Origin: Rikenellaceae bacterium
Lineage (GTDB): Bacteria > Bacteroidota > Bacteroidia > Bacteroidales > UBA932
Direction of reading: 5' to 3'
Length of the DNA stretch: 64,000 bases
Assembly: GCA_003542575.1 (NCBI GenBank)
Contig: DPKJ01000005.1
Location: forward strand, 372,001 to 436,000
The notes under the pieces are model-generated. The model had not been told where the DNA came from. It did not search any database and was given only the letters and a program-made list of their open reading frames with translations. Numbering within the stretch: the stretch's first letter is position 1; every line of letters starts with the position of its first letter. The position numbers and the translations under genes are program-made. This document shows, one piece after another, positions 17,240 through 25,480 of this stretch.

Positions 17240-18322
17240 ATGTTAAACAACCTGTTGGCAATTCTAATATTCGGGTCAACAATATTGCTGGGTATTTTGC
17301 TCATTATAAACCCTCTAAAGGTAAATAAAAAAGCAAATATCTGGTTTGGAACGCTTTTTTTACTTTGGTCAACCTTCTGGTTTGAAGAGATATTATTTAT
17401 GGTTAATAACGAGGCAATAATTACAGGGCCCATTCTTATTCTTAAATCAGTTCAATATCTTTCACCTTTGATATTTTATCTGTGTGTGGAGTATTATACC
17501 AATCCCGACTACAAAATCTGGAACAAGACTGCTCTTTACTTGGTATTCCCATTTATAGCCCTGGTGTTAGCAGAGTATACATTGGCAAACCATCTTAAGG
17601 TGATAAAAGTCACTTTTCTGCTTATATATTGCTTTATATGTATACTACTTTCATTACTGTTATTAAAAAGGCATAAAAGACATATCAGAAAGTTTGCCTC
17701 AAACACAGCAGGCATTAATCTAAATTGGCTTGAATTTATAATATGGTTTGTATTGTTTTTAATTGTAATTGTTGGCATATACAATCTTACCTATTTTGAT
17801 GCCCCTTTAAATGTGTACATGAATGTGTTTATATACATTATTATCATTTTAACTGCCTATTATTCATTAAAACAAAAGGAGATATATCCACTTGATGCCA
17901 GTGAACGAACAGATGTTCTGTCTGTGGTATATGAAGAGGAACATGGTATTGTACAAAATAAGTTAATTCCAGATGAAAGGTTGGATGAATTAAAATCACA
18001 GCTTAATGATCTAATATCTAAGGAAGAACTATTTCTGGATTCCGATCTTAGTCTGGGTAAACTGGCCAGATACATGAATATATCACCACATCATCTCTCT
18101 TATGTTATTAATAATGGCTTCAATTTAAACTTCTACAGCTATATTAATACGTTTCGGGTAGAGAAGGCAAAAAACCTTCTGGTAAACAGAGAATTGGATA
18201 GGTATTCTCTAATAGGAATTGCTTACGAATCAGGCTTTAACTCAAAAACTTCGTTCAACACAATGTTCAAGAAGCTTACAGGGCAAACTCCCTCACAATT
18301 CAAGAAAACCAGGTCTGGTTAA
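17240..18322 (+). CDS. AraC-family regulator with a membrane N-terminal domain
   Basis: A 360-residue protein. Residues about 1-210 contain six or seven hydrophobic helices separated by short loops, so it is anchored in the inner membrane. Residues about 255-357 are an AraC DNA-binding domain with two helix-turn-helix motifs: LGKLARYMNISPHHLSYVIN, and IAYESGFNSKTSFNTMFKK followed by GQTPSQFKK. Such membrane-linked AraC proteins sense signals at the membrane. The two genes downstream on the same strand (SDR and epimerase) are the obvious candidate targets, with the propeller lipoprotein divergently placed. The ligand is unknown. Confidence 0.85.
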   Translation: MLNNLLAILIFGSTILLGILLIINPLKVNKKANIWFGTLFLLWSTFWFEEILFMVNNEAIITGPILILKSVQYLSPLIFYLCVEYYTNPDYKIWNKTALYLVFPFIALVLAEYTLANHLKVIKVTFLLIYCFICILLSLLLLKRHKRHIRKFASNTAGINLNWLEFIIWFVLFLIVIVGIYNLTYFDAPLNVYMNVFIYIIIILTAYYSLKQKEIYPLDASERTDVLSVVYEEEHGIVQNKLIPDERLDELKSQLNDLISKEELFLDSDLSLGKLARYMNISPHHLSYVINNGFNLNFYSYINTFRVEKAKNLLVNRELDRYSLIGIAYESGFNSKTSFNTMFKKLTGQTPSQFKKTRSG

Positions 18323-18372
18323 TAATTTGGTACGGTATTATCCAGAAGAACAAATTTACCTGCAAGACCATA

Positions 18373-18380
18373 TATTTTTG
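18373..18380 (+). promoter_or_regulatory. Possible -7 element (TATTTTTG) before the SDR gene
   Basis: A TAnnTTTG match lies 25 nt upstream of the SDR start codon at 18406, in the 83-nt gap after the AraC gene. No good TTG is visible 19-21 nt upstream, so this is tentative. Confidence 0.35.
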
Positions 18381-18405
18381 TCACGAAATAAAATTCAATA
18401 ACGTG

Positions 18406-19221
18406 ATGAAAAACCAAATCAAAAACCAGTTTGCCGTAGTTACAGGAGCCAGTATGGGATTGGGTAGGGCTTTTGCAATAGAGTTGGCAGAAAGAGGATG
18501 TAATGTAATCTTAGTAAGTTTACCCGGGCAGAGTCTTAAAGAATTGTCTAATCTACTTAGTAGTCAGTACAATGTTCAAACCCATTACTTTGAAACTGAT
18601 CTTTCTGATGATAGAAACATAAAACTGCTTACAGACCATTTGAACAACAACTTTAATATTAGTATTCTCATCAATAATGCCGGAGTAGGGGGCAGCATGT
18701 CATTTGAATTGGCAAGTACAGATTATTTAAACAAAATCATACAGGTGAATGTAAAGGCAACAATATTTCTGACCCATCAGTTGCTATCCAATTTAAAAAG
18801 ACAACCTAAATCTTATATCTTAAATGTTTCAAGTATTGCCGCGTTTAGCCCTGTGGGTTACAAAACCGTTTATCCTGCTTCAAAAGCCTTTGTTCATTCT
18901 TTTTCTAGAGGTTTGTATCAGGAGCTAAAAGATAGCAATGTCTTTGTCAGTGTGGTTAATCCGGGAGCAATGGCTACAAATGAGGAGATTACATCCCGTA
19001 TAAAAAAACAAGGGATAATTGGTAAGCTTACTCTTCTTGAACCAAAAAAAGTGGCACACTACTGCATAAACAGATTGCTAAAACGTGATACAGTTATCAT
19101 GGTCAATCCAATTACTTGGCTTATAGGAGCCTTAACCCCAATCTGGTTAAAATTACCTTTAATGACTCAAATAGTTAAAAGAGAAATAAGTTATGAAAAA
19201 GGTTTTTGTGACAGGTGCTAA
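18406..19221 (+). CDS. Short-chain dehydrogenase/reductase (SDR)
   Basis: A 271-residue classical SDR, NAD(P)-dependent. The cofactor motif TGASMGLG is at residues 13-20, NNAG follows in the central part, the catalytic serine is in NVSSIAAF, and the catalytic pair is Y156-PAS-K160. The C-terminus has a hydrophobic stretch (NPITWLIGALTPIWLKLP), as in SDRs that act on lipid-like substrates at membranes. The GTG at 18403 precedes ATG 18406 in frame; ATG is preferred. Its end overlaps the next gene by 29 nt, so the two enzymes are coupled and likely act in one pathway. The substrate is unknown. Confidence 0.85.
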   Translation: MKNQIKNQFAVVTGASMGLGRAFAIELAERGCNVILVSLPGQSLKELSNLLSSQYNVQTHYFETDLSDDRNIKLLTDHLNNNFNISILINNAGVGGSMSFELASTDYLNKIIQVNVKATIFLTHQLLSNLKRQPKSYILNVSSIAAFSPVGYKTVYPASKAFVHSFSRGLYQELKDSNVFVSVVNPGAMATNEEITSRIKKQGIIGKLTLLEPKKVAHYCINRLLKRDTVIMVNPITWLIGALTPIWLKLPLMTQIVKREISYEKGFCDRC

Positions 19222-20161
19222 CGGGCTTCTAGGTACAAATTTAATCAATCTACTTCTTGAAAATGGCTATTATGTTAAGGGACTTTTAAGAGATGTCTCT
19301 AAATTCAAAGGTTTGAATCACCCTAATCTTAAGCTTATTACTGGAGACCTGTTTGATGATTTTTCGAAAATTTTGAGTGATGTTGATTATGTGGTGCATA
19401 TTGCTGCAGCAACATCTCAGAACCTGCTTAGATATGAAGATTACAGCAAGGTTAACGTAGATGCAACAGTACAGTTGTTTCATGCTGCCTCCGTTTCCAA
19501 AGTAAAAAGATTTGTCTTTATAAGCAGTGTCAATACACTGGGGTATGGTACTGCAGATAGTCCGGGAACAGAGTGTAAGCCTCCTCAGGAGCCCTTTACA
19601 TCTTCTTTATATGCAAATAGTAAGATTGAGGCAGAAGATTATTTATTAACTCAGAAACACGGTCCGGAAGTTATTGTTATAAATCCTACTTTCATATTGG
19701 GAGAGTATATTGCTAAAGCAGGGTCGGGGAGAATCATTCATATGGGCTGGAAGAAAAAAGTTATTTTATATCCTCCCGGTGGGAAAAACTTTGTTCATTC
19801 TAAAGATGTAGCCCAGGGAATCATTAATTCATTTTCTGCAGGTATTAACGGTGAGAAGTATATTCTGGCAAATGAAAATCTTTCATATGAGGAATTTTTT
19901 AGCAAATTGAATGAAATTGCAGGTCAAAACCCAATAATGTTAAAAATCCCCTGGTGGATATTAATGTTTACGGGATATATAGGTGAGTTTCTAAGGAAAT
20001 GTGGAATTAAAACCAGTATAAGTCTAGTAAATATGAAAATTCTCTGTACCAAGAACTACTACTCAAATAAAAAATCAGTGAAAGAATTGGGTGTCAGATA
20101 CCGTTCAACGGATTGGATTATTAGCGACTCACTGAACTATATTTCAGCTAATTCCAAATGA
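19193..20161 (+). CDS. NAD-dependent epimerase/dehydratase (extended SDR)
   Basis: A 322-residue extended SDR resembling dihydroflavonol-reductase/3-beta-HSD-like enzymes. The N-terminal nucleotide motif is TGANGLLG (residues 7-14). The catalytic residues are S112 (FISSVNT) and Y140-ANS-K144. The C-terminal substrate domain is normal in length, with a hydrophobic segment around residues 255-270 (MLKIPWWILMFTGYIG). It overlaps the preceding SDR gene by 29 nt, in a different frame. A lipid, sterol-like or sugar substrate is possible; the sequence does not decide this. Confidence 0.8.
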   Translation: MKKVFVTGANGLLGTNLINLLLENGYYVKGLLRDVSKFKGLNHPNLKLITGDLFDDFSKILSDVDYVVHIAAATSQNLLRYEDYSKVNVDATVQLFHAASVSKVKRFVFISSVNTLGYGTADSPGTECKPPQEPFTSSLYANSKIEAEDYLLTQKHGPEVIVINPTFILGEYIAKAGSGRIIHMGWKKKVILYPPGGKNFVHSKDVAQGIINSFSAGINGEKYILANENLSYEEFFSKLNEIAGQNPIMLKIPWWILMFTGYIGEFLRKCGIKTSISLVNMKILCTKNYYSNKKSVKELGVRYRSTDWIISDSLNYISANSK

Positions 20162-20265
20162 AATTAGCAATTACTCATTATATATTGTTTGATTAGTATC
20201 CAATACTACTTTTATTTTACTCATTAAGAATTCTTTATATCTTCGTTTAACTAAAATCTGAAATC

Positions 20266-20622
20266 ATGTACGAATTCATACAAAAGCATTGCCTTTCTAA
20301 GAAAGGCGTAATTGAAGATTACAAAGAGGAGTGGGATGCTGTGAGATATTTTATTGGAGGGAAGATGTTTGCTATGGTTGGAAATTACAAAGATGGCAGG
20401 CCTATTGTCTCGTTAAAGCGTACCCCGGAATATGGTATTGAAGTTCAGGAAAAATACCCTGATATTATTCCCGGTTACTATCTGAACAAAGTACATTGGA
20501 GCTCAATTTTCATCGAGGGTAATGTGCCTGAAAAGATACTAAGAGAGATGATTGACCAATCCTATGAACTGGTTTTTAAATCGTTAACTAAATCAGTTCA
20601 AAAAGAGATTTTAGACCGGTAA
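20266..20622 (+). CDS. MmcQ/YjbR family protein
   Basis: A 118-residue small protein with the CyaY-like fold of the MmcQ/YjbR family. Supporting motifs are GKMFAMVG, VSLKRTPE, the region ending in PGYYLNKVHWSSI, and the C-terminal IDQSYELVFKSLTK. Family members have been described as DNA-binding, but the physiological role is not established. It is a single gene with its own 104-nt upstream gap and is convergent with the antitoxin gene that follows. Confidence 0.85.
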   Translation: MYEFIQKHCLSKKGVIEDYKEEWDAVRYFIGGKMFAMVGNYKDGRPIVSLKRTPEYGIEVQEKYPDIIPGYYLNKVHWSSIFIEGNVPEKILREMIDQSYELVFKSLTKSVQKEILDR

Positions 20623-20664
20623 ACACTAATTCTGACAGTAGTTTAAACTATTTTCTTTGCAGGC

Positions 20665-20964
20665 TTAAAGCTTAATAGATAATTCAAGTTGCCCACCCAA
20701 GCCTGAATGGACAATTTTCTGTAAAGTAGAGATTCTAACCTCTTTTATGTTATTTTCAATTTTGGAAATATAAGATTTTGATGTACCTACTTTCTCGGCT
20801 AGTTCAGTTTGTGTTAACCCTTTTTCAAGGCGAGCTTCCAGCAGGAGTGTACCAAGTTTAAAGTCTTCGAAACCACCTTCAAGTTCATCGCGCTTCTTTG
20901 ACCCTTTAGCTCCATAATGCTTATTTTTAAACTCATCCAGGGTCATTTTATTATTCTTTTTCAT
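20665..20964 (-). CDS. HigA-like antitoxin, XRE helix-turn-helix
   Basis: A 99-residue protein. The N-terminal half is charged. The C-terminal half (about residues 36-95) is an XRE helix-turn-helix with LLEARLEKGLTQTELAEKVG and SYISKIENN, as in HigA antitoxins of the HigB-HigA type II systems. It overlaps the end of the toxin remnant at 20951-21191 by 14 nt in the normal toxin-first order. The antitoxin frame is intact while the toxin is broken, so it is probably an orphan antitoxin that may still act as a DNA-binding repressor. Confidence 0.85.
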   Translation of the reverse strand: MKKNNKMTLDEFKNKHYGAKGSKKRDELEGGFEDFKLGTLLLEARLEKGLTQTELAEKVGTSKSYISKIENNIKEVRISTLQKIVHSGLGGQLELSIKL

Positions 20965-21191
20965 TGTAGTATTCCTCCATTATTCGTTTAGCTCTTAATA
21001 TTTCTTTTTTTGGTGTTTTCTGTGTTTTCTTTTGAAATCCATTTGCAAGTATTATTAGCTTATCGTAGTCAAAAAAACAAAAGATTCTTAAGATATTGCC
21101 CCCTTATGATTTTTGCTTTGTTTTTTTTAGATTGCCTGATGAAAAATTTTTCAAAATAATCCTTAAAGAAAATTGCCTCTCTGATTTTCAT
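20951..21191 (-). pseudogene. Decayed HigB/RelE-like toxin (internal deletion plus frameshift)
   Basis: From ATG 21191 the minus strand reads MKIREAIFFKDYFEKFF, then IRQSKKNKAKII, matching the start of HigB-like (Gp49) toxins. That frame then runs into a stop after RGQYLKNLLFF. In another frame the toxin C-terminal half follows: GGNILRIFCFFDYDKLI, ANGFQKKTQKTPKKEI and RIMEEYYNEKE, with its stop at 20951-20953. The middle of the protein (the segment between AKII and the GxNI(F/L)RIFCFF strand, about 30 residues in family members) is missing. The remnant is 241 nt, against about 330 nt expected. The loss is not a multiple of three, so the toxin is dead. Confidence 0.8.
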
Positions 21192-21377
21192 TACGATTTT
21201 GATTTACGAAGGTAAAATAAGTTTCACTAAAGTGCAACAAAATCATAAATAATATTTATGACTGCAATAGTTTAGCGTATGTAAAATTATGATAATTAAT
21301 GAATTTGATTCAGGCGAAAATCAAATTTACCGAATCCTGATTTTAAATTATCTAATTTGTCATTAAGATTGACAATA

Positions 21378-22403
21378 TTAATTTCCTTTAAGAATATTAA
21401 AGTACTTTTCAATAACCATTAGGTGAATCAAACGCTCGCGTTTGGAGTTTTGAAATTGCTTGATGTATGTGTGAGCATTCCGGATTATCTGTTCACACTC
21501 TTCTGGGTGGGCAGTGTAGTAATTGAGCCTCTCTTCCAGGTCTGAGAAATCGGGCTTTATCTCAATGTAGTGGTAGTTTGGTATAAGAGTGCCCTCCATG
21601 AACCAGGTTTCGTAAACCGGGCTAGGCATTACGGCAACGGAATTGGAAGACATTACCCATTTAAGATTTGTTGCCACATCGTTACCTTCGAGGCATAAGA
21701 TATATTTGTAATCCAGATGGTGGTCAATTGTGATGGGTTTAACGCTCCATTCGGGGTGGGAGACAAGTTTTTTGTTAATGTTGCCAAGATCACACATGGG
21801 GTGGCCAAAGTACATCTCCCAGAACCGCACTCTGTGAGGCTGGTCAACAAAAGCTCTTCCTATAAGCATATCACGTTTTTCCCTGAATCTGCGGTTGTCT
21901 TTGATAAATGTAAAGTGTCTGTTTTTGTCAAGGTTTAGCAGCACAGAATTGCTGTTGTTGCCCTCAATAGGGCGACTCTTTACAAATGAAGGAACCTCAG
22001 GTACGAATGTAATATCTCCAAAAAGAAAACTTGCAAGTTTATCCTTTTTAAAATATCTTATATATTCATATGTGTCAAAGAAGTACATGCTACCAACTCT
22101 TCTTTTACTTAAAGTAGCACCGCGCTTTAATCTACTAAGCGGAACAAGCTCTGTACCGTCACAACACTCTACTGGAAAGGGATGGTTGTTCTCCACGAGC
22201 TTATTATAATAACCAACTCTGTTAAGCACATATCTCTTTTCCTGCATATCAAGCTTTTCAAAAGAGGTAAGTATTTTTTTTCGCCTTATTTCAGACATAA
22301 AACGAGGTATACAATACCATCTGAAACCGTTTCTTATGTAGTAAAGCAGCTTGCTGTTCTTGTGCTTTCTGCTCTTAATTAATTGCTTCAGCTCAGACAT
22401 CAT
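21378..22403 (-). CDS. Glycosyltransferase family 90 (CAP10/LpsA-like)
   Basis: A 341-residue cytoplasmic glycosyltransferase. The diagnostic C-terminal region is LCLEGNDVATNLKWVMSSNS, then PSPVYETWFMEGTLIPNYHY and IEIKPDFSDLEERLNY, the GT90 (CAP10, LpsA, POGLUT) signature. Upstream there are KDNRRFREKRDMLIGRAF and a basic patch (FVDQPHRVRFWEMY). In bacteria such enzymes add sugars to lipopolysaccharide cores or other surface glycans; acceptor and donor are unknown here. It sits 28 nt after mnmE in a minus-strand run rlmD-mnmE-GT90, probably by chance of operon assembly. MMS start: two consecutive ATGs at 22403 and 22400. Confidence 0.8.
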   Translation of the reverse strand: MMSELKQLIKSRKHKNSKLLYYIRNGFRWYCIPRFMSEIRRKKILTSFEKLDMQEKRYVLNRVGYYNKLVENNHPFPVECCDGTELVPLSRLKRGATLSKRRVGSMYFFDTYEYIRYFKKDKLASFLFGDITFVPEVPSFVKSRPIEGNNSNSVLLNLDKNRHFTFIKDNRRFREKRDMLIGRAFVDQPHRVRFWEMYFGHPMCDLGNINKKLVSHPEWSVKPITIDHHLDYKYILCLEGNDVATNLKWVMSSNSVAVMPSPVYETWFMEGTLIPNYHYIEIKPDFSDLEERLNYYTAHPEECEQIIRNAHTYIKQFQNSKRERLIHLMVIEKYFNILKGN

Positions 22404-22431
22404 AATGTTTTAAATATGAGTGTTTAATGTG

Positions 22432-23946
22432 CTACTTGCCAATGCAGAATTTACTGAAAATATTGCCAAGAATCTCCTCTGTATTTATTTCGCCTACAAT
22501 TTCTCCTATGTGAAAGAGGGCCTCTCTAATGTCCTGGGTTAGGAGGTCGGTTGGGATTGCATCATTAAGGCCATCTGAGACTCTTAATAAAGCTGTTTTT
22601 GAATCTTTTAGCGCCTCAAAGTGCCTGATGTTTGTCACAAGGGTAGAGTAGGAGTCTTCTGAGGTGTCGATACGACATTCGAGGAGCGCCTCTTTTAAAA
22701 GGTCAATTCCATCCATTGCCTTTGCAGAGATAGGTACAACTGCTACAGGTTCAATTTTGTTTTCAATACAAAGAGAGTGAATTTCAGATGTAAAGTCTGT
22801 TATTATTTTGTCGTAATACCTTGTTTGTGAATCTTCTCCCGACATTGAATCAAATGCACTTCCATATACAGTAGGAGAGTTTAAATTGCTGTCATACAGC
22901 ATATCCAAAATTCGGTCAGTTTTGTTAAGAAGAACGATAACTTTTTGATTCCGGCAATCTGCTGTTGTAGCAAGTTGAGAGATGCTCTGGGCAAAAAAAT
23001 CGGGTCTTTCGGCATCCAGCATAAGTATAATAACAGATGCGCCCCTTATCTTTTCATAAGTGCGCTCTATGCCTATCATCTCAATTGTTTCGTGAGTTTC
23101 TCTTATTCCTGCAGTGTCAATAAAGCGAAAACCAACTCCGTTTATGTTCATCTGTCCCTCTATGTAATCTCTTGTAGTGCCATGAATATCAGAGACTATA
23201 GCTCTCTCTTCGCCAAGCAGAAGATTCAAAAGGGTACTTTTACCTGTGTTTGTGGCTCCAGCAATAGCTACGGGAATTCCGTTCTTGATAACATTGCCCA
23301 GCCTAAACGAGTCAATTAGTTTTGAAATATGAGCGGTTACACTCTCCAGGAGTGACTTCAACCTGGCCCTGTCAGCAAACTCCACATCCTCCTCGGCAAA
23401 GTCAAGCTCCAGCTCCATTAGTGATACAATTTCAAGCAGAGAGGTGCGCATCTGAGAAAGCTCTTTTGAAAAGCCGCCTTTCATTTGCTGAAGAGCAACC
23501 CTGTGTGAAGCTTCATTTTCAGAGGCAATAAGGTCGGCAACGGCCTCTGCCTGTGCAAGGTCCATCTTGCCATTTAGAAATGCTCTTTGTGAGAACTCTC
23601 CTGCTTTTGCAAGCCTGGCTCCGTTGTTGAGAAGCAGCATCAGTATCTCCTGCTGAATATAAAATGAACCGTGGCAAGATATTTCTGCCATATTTTCACC
23701 TGTATATGAGTCCGGCGAATGGAAAACCGAGACCAAAACCTCATCAATAACTCTGTCTCCATCACAGATGGTTCCAAAGCGGAGTCTGTAGCCCTCTGTT
23801 TCAGATAGTGGTTTGCCCTTTTTAGGTTTAAATAATTTGCCTGCAATATCAATAGCTTGTGGGCCGCTTAACCTTATGACTGCTATTGCACTTCTACCCT
23901 GAACAGTTGATAGTGCACAGATTGTATCTATATTATTTTCGTTCAT
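22432..23946 (-). CDS. mnmE: tRNA modification GTPase MnmE
   Basis: With MnmG this enzyme installs the 5-carboxymethylaminomethyl group on U34 of certain tRNAs. Residues 1-120 form the TrmE N-terminal formyl-THF-binding domain (ALSTVQGRSAIAVIRLSGP). A central G domain is inserted: G1 at 230-237 (GATNTGKST), G2 TTRD, G3 DTAG at 277-280, and G4 NKTD. The C-terminal helical domain ends with the hallmark FCIGK, whose cysteine is needed for modification. The length of 504 residues is somewhat above the usual 450 or so, with an insertion in the G domain after the NKTD motif. It is 24 nt downstream of rlmD. Confidence 0.95.
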   Translation of the reverse strand: MNENNIDTICALSTVQGRSAIAVIRLSGPQAIDIAGKLFKPKKGKPLSETEGYRLRFGTICDGDRVIDEVLVSVFHSPDSYTGENMAEISCHGSFYIQQEILMLLLNNGARLAKAGEFSQRAFLNGKMDLAQAEAVADLIASENEASHRVALQQMKGGFSKELSQMRTSLLEIVSLMELELDFAEEDVEFADRARLKSLLESVTAHISKLIDSFRLGNVIKNGIPVAIAGATNTGKSTLLNLLLGEERAIVSDIHGTTRDYIEGQMNINGVGFRFIDTAGIRETHETIEMIGIERTYEKIRGASVIILMLDAERPDFFAQSISQLATTADCRNQKVIVLLNKTDRILDMLYDSNLNSPTVYGSAFDSMSGEDSQTRYYDKIITDFTSEIHSLCIENKIEPVAVVPISAKAMDGIDLLKEALLECRIDTSEDSYSTLVTNIRHFEALKDSKTALLRVSDGLNDAIPTDLLTQDIREALFHIGEIVGEINTEEILGNIFSKFCIGK

Positions 23947-23970
23947 CGTACTGTAAATTACACGGTTAAA

Positions 23971-25377
23971 TTAACCCTTTTTTACCAGAAGTACAACATT
24001 TTCCAGATGGTGAGTATGAGGGAACATATCTACGGGCTGAACCCTTTTTATCTCATAATTATCTCCCAGCAAAGCAATATCTCTAGCCTGGGTTGCAGGA
24101 TTACAGCTCACGTATACTATTTTTTCAGGGGCTGCTTCTGCAAGAACCTTTGCAACATCGGGGTGTATTCCTGCCCTTGGAGGGTCAAGTACAACAACAT
24201 CCGGTTTGCCGTTCTGTTCAATGAACTCAGATGAGAGCATATCCCTCATATCTCCGGCAAAAAAGCTGCAGTTTTGAATTTTGTTTTCTGCCGCATTTAT
24301 CTTTGCATCTTCAATTGCCTCTGCAACATATTCGATTCCAACAACCTTTGCAACGCTATGAGCAAGAAACAGCGCTATTGTTCCGGTTCCGGTATATAGG
24401 TCATATAGTGTTTCACTGCCCTTTAGATCAGCAAAATCCCTTACAATGGAGTATAAACGGTATGCCTGTTGAGAGTTTGTCTGATAAAATGATTTTGGAC
24501 CAATCCTGAATGACAGATCCTCCATCTTTTCGGTTATATATGGCATTCCTGAGTAGTTGTAGCATTCAAGATCTGCAATTGAGTCGTTTTTCTTGCCGTT
24601 TATCACCCAGTTTAAGGAAGTTATTGCAGGAAAATTATCTCTAAGTGCATTCAAAAGTCCTTCTCTCTCTTCTATATTCTCATTTGCGAATACCATAATG
24701 ACCATAACCTCACCTGTTGATGTTGTTCTAACCACCATTGTACGCAAAAATCCTGTTTGCTCTCTCAGATCAAAGAATGTCAGACCATTTTTAATTGCAA
24801 ACTCCTTGACAAACAGTCTTATCTCATTTGAGGGAGATGGTTGAAGGTAACAGTGGTTTATGTCCAAAACTTTATCAAAAAGCCCGGCTATATGAAATCC
24901 AAGCCCGGTGCGCTGCTCTGCCGGCAGGTTTTCAGCCTCGGTGAGGCTCTCAATCCAGCGTTTTGAAGAGAAGGTGAATTCAAGTTTATTCCTGTAATAT
25001 TGCTCACTCTCTGAACCCAGAATTGGTGTAATTTCGGGCAGTTTAAGATGGCCTATACGGGTAAGTTGGTCTGTAACCTGCTGCTGTTTAAACCTAAGCT
25101 GTGTTGAATATGCCAATGATTGCCATTTACACCCGCCACAAACCCCAAAATGGCTGCAAAAAGGCTCAATTCTATCCGGTGAAGGCTTTATCATGTTGGT
25201 TACAAAACCCTCCATATATCCCTTTCTTTTGATCTTCACCTGAATATCCACTATATCGCCCGGAACGGTAAAAGGTACAAATATTACCTTGCCATTTACA
25301 TGGGCAAGTGATTTTCCCTCTGCAGCAACTGTCTCAATTTCTATATTTTGGAATAACTCTCTGTCTCTTCTTCCCAT
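23971..25377 (-). CDS. rlmD: 23S rRNA (uracil-C5)-methyltransferase, RlmD/RumA family
   Basis: SAM-dependent m5U methyltransferase of 23S rRNA. Residues about 8-65 are a TRAM domain. An Fe-S cluster site follows: C74, C80, C83 (FCSHFGVCGGCKWQ) and C176. The methyltransferase domain has SFYQTNSQQA, YDLYTGTGTIALFL, DPPRAGIH and the nucleophile cysteine in YVSCNPATQARD. Whether it methylates U1939 only or also U747, as in RlmCD, cannot be decided from the sequence. It is the first gene of the rlmD-mnmE-GT90 run and divergent from the gene at 25481. Confidence 0.85.
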   Translation of the reverse strand: MGRRDRELFQNIEIETVAAEGKSLAHVNGKVIFVPFTVPGDIVDIQVKIKRKGYMEGFVTNMIKPSPDRIEPFCSHFGVCGGCKWQSLAYSTQLRFKQQQVTDQLTRIGHLKLPEITPILGSESEQYYRNKLEFTFSSKRWIESLTEAENLPAEQRTGLGFHIAGLFDKVLDINHCYLQPSPSNEIRLFVKEFAIKNGLTFFDLREQTGFLRTMVVRTTSTGEVMVIMVFANENIEEREGLLNALRDNFPAITSLNWVINGKKNDSIADLECYNYSGMPYITEKMEDLSFRIGPKSFYQTNSQQAYRLYSIVRDFADLKGSETLYDLYTGTGTIALFLAHSVAKVVGIEYVAEAIEDAKINAAENKIQNCSFFAGDMRDMLSSEFIEQNGKPDVVVLDPPRAGIHPDVAKVLAEAAPEKIVYVSCNPATQARDIALLGDNYEIKRVQPVDMFPHTHHLENVVLLVKKG

Positions 25378-25480
25378 TAGTGTAATTATTAGAGCGCGAA
25401 ATTAACCTTTTTTAATCTCAATCGTTTATATTATAGTATAAAAATAGTAAATTCGCAAGTAAACCATAACAAAAACAGTT

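Noticed and set aside
20639..20650. Palindrome tagtttaaacta followed by ttttcttt as a terminator between the MmcQ and antitoxin genes
   Set aside because: Only four base pairs can form around a 4-nt loop and all are weak, so it is not convincing.
21040..21130. Toxin frame break as a simple homopolymer sequencing error
   Set aside because: A single-base change in the A-run would not restore the missing central part of the toxin; about 90 nt are absent.
21303..21345. Inverted repeat with tcagg/cctga arms downstream of the GT90 gene as a terminator
   Set aside because: The stem is 5 bp with an interrupted AT extension and no T-run follows on the minus strand. CAAATTTA at 21322-21329 could be a minus-strand TAnnTTTG element for the toxin-antitoxin remnant but is 130 nt away and unsupported.
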